From: Phytophthora quininea | Taxonomy: Eukaryota; Oomycota; Peronosporomycetes; Peronosporales; Peronosporaceae | NCBI GenBank assembly: GCA_011947345.1 | Contig: JAAVTG010000615.1 | Coordinates: forward strand, 1 to 64,000 | Length of the DNA: 64,000 bases | Direction of reading: 5' to 3' | Shown here: piece after piece, positions 33,850 to 45,600 of the stretch | Position numbering within the stretch: the stretch's first letter is position 1 | How the letters are laid out: each line of letters starts with the position of its first letter | The notes under the pieces: model-generated | Databases searched by the model: none | The model's input: the letters and a program-made list of their open reading frames with translations, nothing else | Told to the model about the DNA's origin: nothing | Translations under genes and position numbers: made by a program

Positions 33850-35218
33850 CTATTTCGGGTCGTGGATAAGCTCTCGAGTTTGGCGGGCTTTCATCAATAA
33901 TTGCAGCAAGTAATGGTATACTGTATTCGCCGGTTGCCGGGTTTTATCGTCACTATGGCTGCTCCTGCGTCTGCACTTGCCCATTGGCATGTCGCCTCCT
34001 AGTCTGTGCCTCTTTCTGGATTGGGCTCCGGAAGATGGATCCTCATCCGGGTTGCCTTGGAGAAGCAAATGGCGAGTGGCTGGGCAAGCTGCAACCAAAT
34101 CGATACGCTCGTCTTCCGGAATAAACGCGTACATTCCACCGTCCGTGATCGAAGATTTAGTGCGCTTCCACACCGTCAGAGTGTCCATACTCGAGTGCCA
34201 CGATGGTAGCGACACCTGCAGCACTTTGTGGTACACTGTGGCCAGGTGTGTTTGGAATTCCTGCGACGACGTTCTTCCCCACGCTCCTGGAAGGCAAAGT
34301 GTGTCCAAATAACTCGCCAACGTGGATCACCGTATCGCCAGCATAGTTGCACAGACTTGCCAAAGCCATCGATTCATGGCTGTCTTCAAAATCGTCCGGG
34401 TAGCACAAGAACAATGCGCGATCCGCATGCTTTCGAAGGTCCTAATCCAAGTAACAACACGCAAGACCAATATGATCAGGATTAATTCCCAAGTGCCTTT
34501 GTTGACGATGACGCACCTTCGGGGTTCCTTTAAGCACTTCCGTCCAGTAAACTTGTTCGACTTCGACTTCTTCCTCTTCTTCTTCCTCCTCCTCCTCCTC
34601 CTCACCTTCAGCTTCCTCCTCGTCTGGCTCTTCATCTGCTTCTTCGCCATCACTTCCTTCCGGAGTCTCCTCAGCGTCACCGTGACTTTCTTCTCCACTC
34701 GTAGCGGCAGTTTTGGTTCCCTCATCCTCAGTCTTGTCCTCCTTTTCATCTTCTTCGTCATCGTTTGCGGTGTGTAAATCATAAGCAACAACATCGACAC
34801 CACGGAGCTGCAGCAGCCGAGCCCAATAGCCGCTACCAGCCCCCATCTCAACAATCTGTACCACCACAAACTACATCAGCAGGGAGCTCGTAAAACCTTT
34901 GCAAGCCCAACCGTAGTCTCACCGGCCCATAATGCTTGATAATTTGCAGCGCTCGCTCGTCTGGAATAGCCCACGAGTATTTCTACATTGTGTACAATTC
35001 GTTAAATAATAACATTGACAATCGTCGGTTGATACAGCTTGTCTTACCATGGCCACGCTCACATCCAGCGCTCCGTACATCTCGGAGCGGCGCTCATCGC
35101 TCAGCTCCGGGTCGAACACCGCCGTGAGTTCGCCTGGGTGCTCTCTACAGAACATCCTATAGAAATCCAGGTACGGGTTGCTCGTCGCCGTGAGCTCCAG
35201 CGCCGCGGGCGATGCCAT
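33850..35218 (-). CDS. SAM-dependent methyltransferase-like protein with acidic insert
   Basis: Exon 1 starts at the ATG at 35218 (MASPAALELTATSNPYLDFY). Short introns follow near 35,050 and 34,870. The SAM-binding motif I is VEMGAGSGYWARLL, then GVDVVAYDL. A strongly acidic insert (a run of Glu with Asp) lies at 34,790-34,570. An intron near 34,530-34,442 leads to DLRKHADRALFLCYPDD, YAGDTVIHVGE and, after one shift near 34,280, the C-terminus to 33850 with an Arg/Lys-rich tail. It is a Rossmann-type methyltransferase; substrate unknown. The gene is essentially complete. Confidence 0.7.
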
Positions 35219-35341
35219 ACTGGTCGGGAAAAGCAAAATTGCGGCTTTTAGGAAAAGCAAAATTTTGGCTTTGATTATTGGCCAACCATAGACATGGCTA
35301 CACTTCAGTTTCGTGACAACGGCGACGTCACTTGGCTACAT

Positions 35342-37854
35342 CTACGCCGACAGCAACGGCTGACTTTCGCCTTCGTATCGCAGCGGCGGCGACACGCTCA
35401 AGAAGCTGCACGATGACAGCGACCGGTAGCGCGTGTTGACCTTCGTGCCGCAGAAGAACACGACCAGCAGCAGCACAGCAAGGCAAACTCCAAAGGCCGT
35501 GAACGGACTGCAGATCCTCAGTCCGATGGGCAGCGATCCCCCGACGACAGACACGACGGCCACCAGGACCGCGTACGGCAGGATACTTCGCACATGGTTC
35601 TCCAGCGGCACGTGGGCCGACAGCGATGCCAAGATGGACGTATCAGCGATCGGCGAGCACGAGTTGCCGAATACGGAGCCGCCCAGAATGCTTCCAAAAC
35701 ACATGCGCAGGTTCTCGGCGTCTCCGCCGCTGATGGACCATGACAGCGGCGCGATGATCGGGAACATGATGGCCATCGTGCCGAACGCACTGCCCACAGC
35801 GAACGACACGACGTAGCACAGCAAGCACGCGATCGCAGGCAGGAACTGTTTTGGGATCGAGCCTCCGACAACCGAAGCGATGTACGGTGCAGTGCTCACC
35901 TCGCCAATGACAGCCCCAAGAGCCCATGCCAAGGTGAGGATAAGCGTAGGGTCCAGGATATCCTTCACACCTTCCATCCAGGCCTTGGTAGCTTCATTCA
36001 GTGTGATGATGCGCTGCATCAGGAGGAGCGTGACAGCAATTACCCACCCAGCAGCCGATGCGCGAATTAAAGCCGACACTGAGTCGCAGTGGCTTAGCGC
36101 ATCGAGAACATCGAAGTTGCCATTAGGATCTTGGGTGTACAGGTTGTCAAAGCCGTCGAAAATCATGCCCACGAACGTCAGCACGACAATCGCCAGGAAT
36201 GGCACAACTGCGTTCTGCCATCTCAACGGCTTGGTAGTGTCAGGCTCCAGAGGCTCCAGGTCCGGTTTGGGGCTATCCATGGGGTCTTGGAAAACCGGAG
36301 TCATAGGTCCATCATTAATCGGAGATGCTGCTGCATCTTTCTCGAACTGCACCATGGGGCCGAAGTCCTTCTCGCAGATAATTGTGATGAAGATGAATGC
36401 GATGAAGAGGATCGGGAAGAATCGGTAGTGCAAGCACGACAGACACGTAACGAACGGGTCCCAGTCGAGCTTGAGTTCACGAAGCTGCGCCGCCACGTAT
36501 CCGATCTCGACACCGATCCATGAGCTCACAGGGGCTACAGAAAATAAAGAAAAACAAATAGTCAGTCAGCTTCATAAATGTTAGAGGTTCCTCATTACAA
36601 AGGTAGACATACACATGGACGGGAGGCAGACACCAATGGTGTGAATGATAGCTGCAAACTTCTCCCGACTAACACCTGTCTGGCTCAGCACTTGACGCAA
36701 TGAGCTGCCGATGATGAGGATACACGAATAGTCATCAAAGAAAATGACGAGGCACAGTAGCCAAGTCGACAACTGCATGCGTAGCGAAGATGTCATGAAC
36801 TTTTTGGCTACCAGCGCAAGTCCGTGGCCACCTCCGCCCTTCTGTACCACACCGATCGTTCCACCCAGCACAATTGTGAATAACAGTACTCCGGCGTGGT
36901 CATCCATCGTAAATGCGTCCACCCAATACTGATCAAAGTGCGCAGGAAACCCGTGAATGGGTTTCCACCCGAGACAATGATGGCACCGCACCAAATCCCA
37001 GCAAGCAGGGATACGGTCACCTGACCCAGTACAGCGGACATCACCAGCGTCACGAGCGGAGGCAACAAGGACACCCATCCAGGTGACACCATCACAGAAG
37101 TCGTGTGTGTTGACGAAAACAACGGCGCAGGGTCGGTCTCCGCCATCAAATCTGTCTGTGGAAACACAATTGTTGCATCGACAGAGCTCCTAGTATCGTT
37201 CACCTCCGGAGTCACCTCAGGAACAGGAGCAGGCTTCGGAGCCTCTTCCCAAACCGTGGCGGTGAGATTGTGCGTGCCGTACGGCTGCAGTTGCAGTTGT
37301 TTTACATCGATCGTCACCTGCGACTTGTAGTTGCCGTCTGCATCCAGCGTCTTGACACTGCCGTTAGTCAGCACGGAGCCGTCCGAGTCCTCTACTCGAT
37401 ACCACAAGTGCCGAGGGTAGACGGAACCTAGCAATAGTATAACTTTTAGAGGTAACCCCCACCACCAACAGCTCGTAGTAGACGCACCATTCTTGAGCTC
37501 TGGCAATTGAATGGCCGCGTCAAAGGCCACTTGTTGCAGAATCACAGTCGGCGTCTACAGCCCATGCAGATTTTGAATCAGATTGCCACCATTGGAGGCT
37601 TGAATGGCCGATGCCCGACTCACCTTCAGAAGTATGGAACCCTTATGGCTGAAAGAAGCATTGCAGTAGCTGGTGGCTAGCACCGTCACCAGCAGCGGCG
37701 CCCCAGCGCGCGAAGGAGGCCCATTCGGACGGGACACTGGCGTCGACGGTAATGGTTTGCGCTCTGGTCCGAATGTGTCGAGGATCGACCATTGGATTTT
37801 TCTAGGCACCGCATTGGACAAAAACCCACATGACTTTTTTGCAGTGCACTTCAA
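35342..37854 (-). CDS. NhaC-type Na+/H+ antiporter family membrane protein
   Basis: The last exon (36529-35342) has at least eight membrane segments and the family pattern (ILTLAWALGAVIGEVSTAPYI, FAVGSAFGTMAIMFPIIAP, LGGSVFGNSCSPIADTSILA). Upstream exons (37078-36581) supply FFDDYSCILIIGSSLRQV and GGTIGVVQKGGGGHGLA, typical of Na_H_antiporter (PF03553). The N-terminal part (37854-37090) is a predicted extracellular beta-rich region rich in Ser/Thr/Pro. It has an intron near 37,500-37,430 and an in-frame TAG at 37557. There is a frameshift near 36,940. The start is unresolved. The family exchanges Na+ or small organic substrates for protons at a membrane. Confidence 0.72.
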
Positions 37855-37938
37855 CTTCAGTTTTCGACGAAGATCGCCACGAGATGCGAATGTAGCAGTG
37901 GTAAATACAAATCACATCTTAGACTTCAATTTAACTGC

Positions 37939-39691
37939 TCAGGCTGCGAGCGCGCGCGTGGCATTGGGATTGGCTCGCCGCAGCATCGGCATGAGGTTCG
38001 TCCACCGGAACATTTGCGATAAAATGCACGTGGAGAACCATACCGTGACCAGTAGGCAAATCGACGCCTCGGAGCTGAAGAAGCTGAAGAGCTGGGCCTT
38101 TTCATAGAGTGGAGCTGTCAGCTGGCCGAAAACAGACGTGATGAAGCTGCAGCATCGCGTCACACAAGCGTTAGACTATTTTCCCATGAAGCACAAGCGC
38201 CGAGGTCAACCTACAGGTTGTGTGTCGAGTGGTAGATGACGCTCGACCAGATGACGTAGCTCGAGTTCCCTGGATCCAGCACATGATGATGCGGGACCCT
38301 ACTAGTAGTAGCGTAAATACTGCGAGCACGTAGAGAATGTGGAAGTCGCGGGTTTCCGCGACAGCGTAGCCCGAGCCTTTTGGGACGACTTCCAGCGCGT
38401 CAGCAATGATCATGGGCCAATGCCACAGAGCCCAAATGCAGCCGGTGATGGCCGATGCCAGAATTGTCGAGTGGCTGAACACGATCTCCAGCGCTGCAGG
38501 AAGAAATAACGGGGTGTTGAGCATCTACGTGCATTAATGTAAGAAAAATAAAATAAAACTGTCACCTGGGAACAGAGATCCACTCCATCCAATTTCCTGA
38601 ACCATTGCGAAGAAAAACCAACTTGTGCCTAGTGAGCAATCAAGAAGAATTACCGGGAGGAACAGTGGTCTGCACGGACCTATAGAGGGTTGATACGTAC
38701 CTAAAGGTCGCAAGCCCATGGAGAGGCCGACATCGTAGCGCTGTGGAGGCACTGGATCCCAAAGGATGCCAAGGAAGCTGATGTAGAAGACGTAGAAGAC
38801 TAGCCCGGAGTCCAGCGCTTCGACGTCGTTAAAACTAAATACCATTTCCAGCTTCCGGACGAAGATTCGATTGAACTGCAAGAAACACAAATACAAATGT
38901 CAGTGGGGCTAGCGTTTCACTATGTTGATGATGCTTGCGTACCGGATTGACCATCCTGGTTGCTGCAGTGAACGAAAACGCCGCCAATTCACACAGCACT
39001 GGCACAGCGTAACTGAGCAATGAAAGTCGTAGCATGGATCTTGACGAGTGCGAGCTCCTGAACAAATGGAAAAGCGGTGGGATGTTCCAATGCGGCGGGG
39101 TATTGCACGCTTGTAGCCTCAGCTTTGCAACTAGAACAACAATACCAACAGAACGTCACTCTCCACTCAACTGCAACACTCATAACAATTCCATAGACGT
39201 ACTGTTCCTTAGTGCAAGCGAAGCAATCGCTGGACTCACAAACCACAAGCATCGACATGCAAACACGATGGGGGTGTTGGCTGGGATCCCCACTGCTTGC
39301 AGAACACCAGGCCTGTGAGTGACAGCACCACCATCGAGTAGAGCGCCACCAAGTACGCGATCACAGCATCGCGGTAGGCCCACATGACGTCGGCCGAGAA
39401 CATGCCGTGGAAGAAGTAGTTGCTGGAGCCGCGGTCATTGCGGTGGTGATACTGGTGCGCAGGCTGCACGAGCGGGTAGTACTCGTCCCAGATGTTTTTG
39501 CCGTCGCGGCCGGTCTTCTTGTTGCTGGCGATGGCGGGCACGGGCCCCACGAGCGCGCTAGCGGGCCGGCTCTCGTGCGCAGAGGTCGCCTCCAGGTCCA
39601 CGATGGTGCCATACGTGGTGGCGGACGCAGACGCCGCGCTGCTCATCCTGGAAGTGCTAGTGGCGCTGCTGTCGCGGCTGCGCTTGCCCAT
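37939..39691 (-). CDS. CPBP (CAAX-type) intramembrane metalloprotease-like protein
   Basis: The ATG at 39691 starts a Ser/Ala-rich cytoplasmic N-terminus, then the first membrane segment (VIAYLVALYSMVVLSLTGLV). Exons at about 39065-38890, 38890-38580 and 38520-38190 give further hydrophobic segments. CPBP motif 1 appears as VQEIGWSGSLFP, motif 2 as IWALWHWPMIIA, and motif 3 (after a shift near 38,270) as VIWSSVIYHSTHNL. A final exon near 38,140-37,939 adds more membrane sequence. Known active enzymes have EExxxR in motif 1; here the Arg position is Ser and the first Glu is Gln, so activity is doubtful. Exon borders are approximate. Confidence 0.62.
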
Positions 39692-39804
39692 CCGGAGCGG
39701 AGGCTGCCGGAGAGAGAAGGTCACTTCCGCTTGGTGTGGCGCGTCGAACAATGGAGCTCCCCGAGCTTTTTCAAAGCTGCTGACTGAAACGCCGCCCAAG
39801 CAAA

Positions 39805-40389
39805 ATGGAAGCCACGCGTGTGGTGGACGGGTCGGCGTTGTTCAGAATCAGATCAGCTGCAGTCAAAGTCTAAGCGCCGCCGCCTGCGAGCTATGACAGC
39901 GGAGCTTGCAGCGGACTTGGCCCTGTCGGGCGCCCGTCGTCCCGAAGGGCTTACACGACAGCAGGCGGTATGCTCCAACTCCCCAGCTAGGAAGCGAAAA
40001 AGGTAGACGATAAGTCGCTGTCTGTCACTCCTCCCACCTCGTCACAGCATCTTTCGGCAAAGCACTGGATGGCGCTCCTGCCGTTCGGCGACGATACATG
40101 CTCAAGGCCCAAGCACGGCGGATATCTGCGGGCGCACGCGCGCGTATCCCGCCTCGCTCTTCCGGTTGTAGACATACGGCCAGCCCAGGCTAGGCCAGCT
40201 CAAGCTGAAGTCATCAGTTTGAGCAGAAGGTATCTTCATCTTTCATTGAAGCGACTGGACCCGTGTTGCCATGATGAAGGCGGCAACGTGTTCGACCATC
40301 ATTGGCTTTTTCAACTTCACAATATCCGAGCAGCTCGCTTGCTAAAGGCGATGTTGCTGGTTCCCATGTACAAACCACTGGCGCCTTGA
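39805..40389 (+). CDS. Short basic protein, divergent from the CPBP gene
   Basis: An ATG at 39805 (MEATRVVDG) starts 113 bp from the divergent CPBP start. With two one-base shifts (near 39,840 and 40,000) it reads through a nuclear-localisation-like cluster (SKSKRRRLRAM), ELAADLALSGARRP, PARKRK, and on to 40389. There is no recognised domain. The shared divergent promoter region and basic composition favour a real nuclear protein, but the frame is broken twice. Confidence 0.35.
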
Positions 40390-40660
40390 GCTGCTAGCAC
40401 CGCTGCAGCCAGCCAGCCAGCGATGTTAGACGGCTGGCGGTCAGCTAGAAGTATACTACAAGGCAATCACCCTGTCACAAATCTAGTATTATACATGTGC
40501 ATAATCAGGACATATCTAATCGATGCAAATTCTTATCTAATGTCTATTCACACTAGGGCCTCGCGAAGGCTGGGATAGGCTTTTGCTTCTGAACAAGCTG
40601 CTAGGTTGCGATGACATAGGCAGATAGTGCACCTGCTTCTGCAGGATCAGGTTGTCAAAA

Positions 40661-40718
40661 AATTTGGTGGACCTTTTGGAAGGTCAATAAGGATGTAGAC
40701 ATTAGGGGTTTCAAAATT
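40661..40718 (+). repeat. Harbinger left terminal inverted repeat
   Basis: Contains the 19-nt core CATTAGGGGTTTCAAAATT at 40700-40718. The outer part, TTGGTGGACCTTTTGG, resembles TTGGTCCTTTTTGG on the inverted right end. Confidence 0.55.
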
Positions 40719-40846
40719 GAAAGTTGTCGTTTTGAAATATGTTCCGATTTGGTGGAGTACCACTCTCTTTGCCATGGAACCTTGTCCAAATCGGACAGAT
40801 CCGGCTCCGAAGCGATCCGAGAGTCTCACTCTTGAATTCGACCGCG

Positions 40847-42657
40847 ATGGGGAAGAAGGGGAAGCATTTAAGGGATGAGAACTTACGTGCTATTGTGGCA
40901 TGGCTAGAGAATCCAGCCAATTTCGCTCGTTGTTTTGGTGTTGAGAAGAAGACCTCGGTTGGGAAGCAGTCGTCGAGTACAGCCGGCTTCAAGGGAATGG
41001 CAGACATGCTAGCAGCCAGCAGCAAAGGGAGTTCCGACTTGACGCCAAGCAGATGCGTGCGCGCTTCGCTACATACAAGGATCGTTATCTACGAACTAAA
41101 CGGTATGAAGATAGTACTGGGGCAGGCGTAACTGCAGAGGACGAGGAGAACGGAATATTTACCTTGCACCAGAAGTTGGAGTCGATGTGTCCGTGGTATG
41201 GTCGAATGGAGAAACTATTCGCAGCGAAGGCAAATGTCACCCCGTTGGGTTGCTTTGACTCAACAACCGAAGATCTTACTGATGACGGATCTACACCCTA
41301 TACGTCGCCAACACTGTCAAGAATTCGCGGAGAAAGCTCGCCTTCTTCAAGCTTCTCACTCAGCGAGCCAACTTACACCAACGAGTACCCGTCAATTGCC
41401 CTTGTGCAGTCAAGCCCAGCCACTGCCTCAGCGTCAGCGATGCCGAGCCCTCAAGAACAAGTTGACGCCGCAAACTCAGATGTCAACGCGACACTTGAAA
41501 CTCCAGATCCGTGGCATGCCCCACAAGATCCCGGTCAGCGCGGTCGCGAGTCAAACGAAGAGATCTGTACAGCACCATCGCCTCCCGGTGCGTGGCAGAC
41601 CCCAGAAGATCCCAATCAGCGCCGTCATGGACCACGTCGAGAGCTCTGCACGACACCAACGTCGCCAGTGCTGTTGCAGACCCCAGAAGACCCCAGTCAG
41701 CGCCATCGTGAGCGACACGAAGAGATCTGCACGACAACAACGTCTGCTGAAGTGCTGCCGTCGCTACGCAATCCAGATCACCACCACCGAGAACCGATCC
41801 GAGAGCGCCGCACAATCCCCACGTCTCCTGATGTGTGGCAGTACCTACAAGATCAAGAGCAAAGCGAGGACTCCAGCTCTAGCGGCTCGACACAGACGTC
41901 GCCTGCTGTATGGCACACTGCACGAGGTCCAAGCTCACGTCGTCGTGAAGACCTCACAGGGAACCACATAAGACCGACCTCTGCAGGGATGCAGCAAGCT
42001 CCTCAAGAGCCTCCCCACGTCGTCGTGAAGGTCACGGAGGGACTAGCACGAGAGCAACCACCACAGCTACGCAGCAGGCTCTACAGGATGCGGACCTCGC
42101 TCGTCACACGGGAAGAGACGGCAGAAAGATGGCCAAGGCACCACGCGAAAACGCCAGCGCCAGCGAACACTTGCAAACAATTTCAAAAGGGCACGGACAT
42201 CGAAGCCAGCAACGCTGAACGCCTCACCCCAAGCCACAACAGGAAGCGGAAGCAGGATCGCCATGGCGATGGAACTTGCAGTTGAGTCGAAAGCAAAAGG
42301 TATGAGTGTGGCGGGGTTTGTTTATATATATTAACGTTGTTGTTGGTTATAGTTGCCAACCAGCAACTGGATTTCGACAAGGAAAAGTGGACTGGTGAGG
42401 CCAAAAGATACTCTGGTAAGATTTTCCACGGTTGATATTTGTAATTGCACTGATCGCAACCTTTATGCATCTACATACAGACGAACGCGCTAGAACGCGA
42501 GCGCTTAGAGTTCGACAAGGCAAGATGGGAAAATGAGCGCGAGGATCGTCGGTCTTCGATGCGACAGCAGCAGCGTTTCCTGGTGTTGAGCTCGCTTATT
42601 GAGAGAGGTCATGGTGTCGATGAAGCAAAGAAGTTTCTGGACCTTCTACGCGATTAA
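40847..42657 (+). CDS. Harbinger accessory (Myb/SANT-type) ORF with repeat domain
   Basis: The ATG at 40847 starts MGKKGKHLRDENLRAIVAWLE. After one shift near 41,045 comes ARFATYKDRYLRTKRY with TGAG, and KLESMCPWYGRMEKLF, the pattern of the second ORF of oomycete Harbinger elements. Residues from about 41,500 form six to seven degenerate 27-residue repeats (WQTPEDPxQRRxxxRREICTTPTSP type). The spliced C-terminus follows: exon to 42299, intron 42300-42352, exon to 42415, intron 42416-42480, exon to stop 42657. It encodes a coiled coil (LDFDKEKWTGEAKRY, LEFDKARWENERED). In this copy a CCCC (versus CCC) at about 42,228 and loss of GC at 42,487 break the frame. It likely aids transposase binding or import. 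Confidence 0.65.
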
Positions 42658-45600
42658 CACGATGACCTTGAAGCGCGGCATGGAGTTAAAAACTGAAGCT
42701 TTAGCGGGCGACAGGATCTCTCGTCTTGGTGGAGATCTCACGTGTTGCTGCCTTAAAGGAGATGCTGGTGTTCACAGTGCTTTGAGAGCGTGTTATTAAA
42801 GTCGTGACAAATACGTTTCGGTTGGTGGGTCAGCGCTTTCCTAGTGCAGTTCGTATTCATCCGACAACGAAAATTGCCAAGAATCGCTCGAATCTAAACC
42901 AACATATCTAATTTTCGTGTTGATGTATAGCTCGCATTTGCCCGTACATGAAGTTGAATCGCACCGTGTGTTCATGCCAAGTCTCCTGATCAACTACAAC
43001 CGCCAGTGCTGTCTTCAGAAGTATTGCAGTCTCCAGATGGTCCCGATCAGCGCCGTCATGGACCACGTCGAGAGCTCTGCACGACACCAACGTCGCCAGT
43101 GCTGTTGCAGACCCCAGAAGACCCCAGTCAGCGCCATCGTGAGCGACACGAAGAGATCTGCACGACAACAACGTCTGCTGAAGTGCTGCCGTCGCTACGC
43201 AATCCAGATCACCACCACCGAGAACCGATCCGAGAGCGCCGCACAATCCCCACGTCTCCTGATGTGTGGCAGTACCTACAAGATCAAGAGCAAAGCGAGG
43301 ACTCCAGCTCTAGCGGCTCGACACAGACGTCGCCTGCTGTATGGCACACTGCACGAGGTCCAAGCTCACGTCGTCGTGAAGACCTCACAGGGAGCCACAT
43401 AAGACCGACCTCTGCAGGGATGCAGCAAGCTCCTCAAGAGCCTCCCCACGTCGTCGTGAAGGTCACGGAGGGACTAGCACGAGAGCAACCACCACAGCTA
43501 CGCAGCAGGCTCTACAGGATGCGGACCTCGCTCGTCACACGGGAAGAGACGGCAGAAAGATGGCCAAGGCACCACGCGAAAACGCCAGCGCCAGCGAACA
43601 CTTGCAAACAATTTCAAAAGGGCACGGACATCGAAGCCAGCAACGCTGAACGCCTCACCCCAAGCCACAACAGGAAGCGGAAGCAGGATCGCCATGGCGA
43701 TGGAACTTGCAGTTGAGTCGAAAGCAAAAGGTATGAGTGTGGCGGGGTTTGTTTATATATATTAACGTTGTTGTTGGTTATAGTTGCCAACCAGCAACTG
43801 GATTTCGACAAGGAAAAGTGGACTGGTGAGGCCAAAAGATACTCTGGTAAGATTTTCCACGGTTGATATTTGTAATTGCACTGATCGCAACCTTTATGCA
43901 TCTACATACAGACGAACGCGCTAGAACGCGAGCGCTTAGAGTTCGACAAGGCAAGATGGGAAAATGAGCGCGAGGATCGTCGGTCTTCGATGCGACAGCA
44001 GCAGCGTTTCCTGGTGTTGAGCTCGCTTATTGAGAGAGGTCATGGTGTCGATGAAGCAAAGAAGTTTCTGGACCTTCTACGCGATTAACACGATGACCTT
44101 GAAGCGCGGCATGGAGTTAAAAACTGAAGCTTTAGCGGGCGACAGGATCTCTCGTCTTGGTGGAGATCTCACGTGTTGCTGCCTTAAAGGAGATGCTGGT
44201 GTTCACAGTGCTTTGAGAGCGTGTTATTAAAGTCGTGACAAATACGTTTCGGTTGGTGGGTCAGCGCTTTCCTAGTGCAGTTCGTATTCATCCGACAACG
44301 AAAATTGCCAAGAATCGCTCGAATCTAAACCAACATATCTAATTTTCGTGTTGATGTATAGCTCGCATTTGCCCGTACATGAAGTTGAATCGCACCGTGT
44401 GTTCATGCCAAGTCTCCTGATCAACTACAACCGCCAGTGCTGTCTTCAGAAGTATTGCAGTCTCCAGATGGTCCCGATCAGCGCCGTCATGGACCACGTC
44501 GAGAGCTCTGCACGACACCAACGTCGCCAGTGCTGTTGCAGACCCCAGAAGACCCCAGTCAGCGCCATCGTGAGCGACACGAAGAGATCTGCACGACAAC
44601 AACGTCTGCTGAAGTGCTGCCGTCGCTACGCAATCCAGATCACCACCACCGAGAACCGATCCGAGAGCGCCGCACAATCCCCACGTCTCCTGATGTGTGG
44701 CAGTACCTACAAGATCAAGAGCAAAGCGAGGACTCCAGCTCTAGCGGCTCGACACAGACGTCGCCTGCTGTATGGCACACTGCACGAGGTCCAAGCTCAC
44801 GTCGTCGTGAAGACCTCACAGGGAGCCACATAAGACCGACCTCTGCAGGGATGCAGCAAGCTCCTCAAGAGCCTCCCCACGTCGTCGTGAAGGTCACGGA
44901 GGGACTAGCACGAGAGCAACCACCACAGCTACGCAGCAGGCTCTACAGGATGCGGACCTCGCTCGTCACACGGGAAGAGACGGCAGAAAGATGGCCAAGG
45001 CACCACGCGAAAACGCCAGCGCCAGCGAACACTTGCAAACAATTTCAAAAGGGCACGGACATCGAAGCCAGCAACGCTGAACGCCTCACCCCAAGCCACA
45101 ACAGGAAGCGGAAGCAGGATCGCCATGGCGATGGAACTTGCAGTTGAGTCGAAAGCAAAAGGTATGAGTGTGGCGGGGTTTGTTTATATATATTAACGTT
45201 GTTGTTGGTTATAGTTGCCAACCAGCAACTGGATTTCGACAAGGAAAAGTGGACTGGTGAGGCCAAAAGATACTCTGGTAAGATTTTCCACGGTTGATAT
45301 TTGTAATTGCACTGATCGCAACCTTTATGCATCTACATACAGACGAACGCGCGCTAGAACGCGAGCGCTTAGAGTTCGACAAGGCAAGATGGGAAAATGA
45401 GCGCGAGGATCGTCGGTCTTCGATGCGACAGCAGCAGCGTTTCCTGGTGTTGAGCTCGCTTATTGAGAGAGGTCATGGTGTCGATGAAGCAAAGAAGTTT
45501 CTGGACCTTCTACGCGATTAACACGATGACCTTGAAGCGCGGCATGGAGTTAAAAACTGAAGCTTTAGCGGGCGACAGGATCTCTCGTCTTGGTGGAGAT

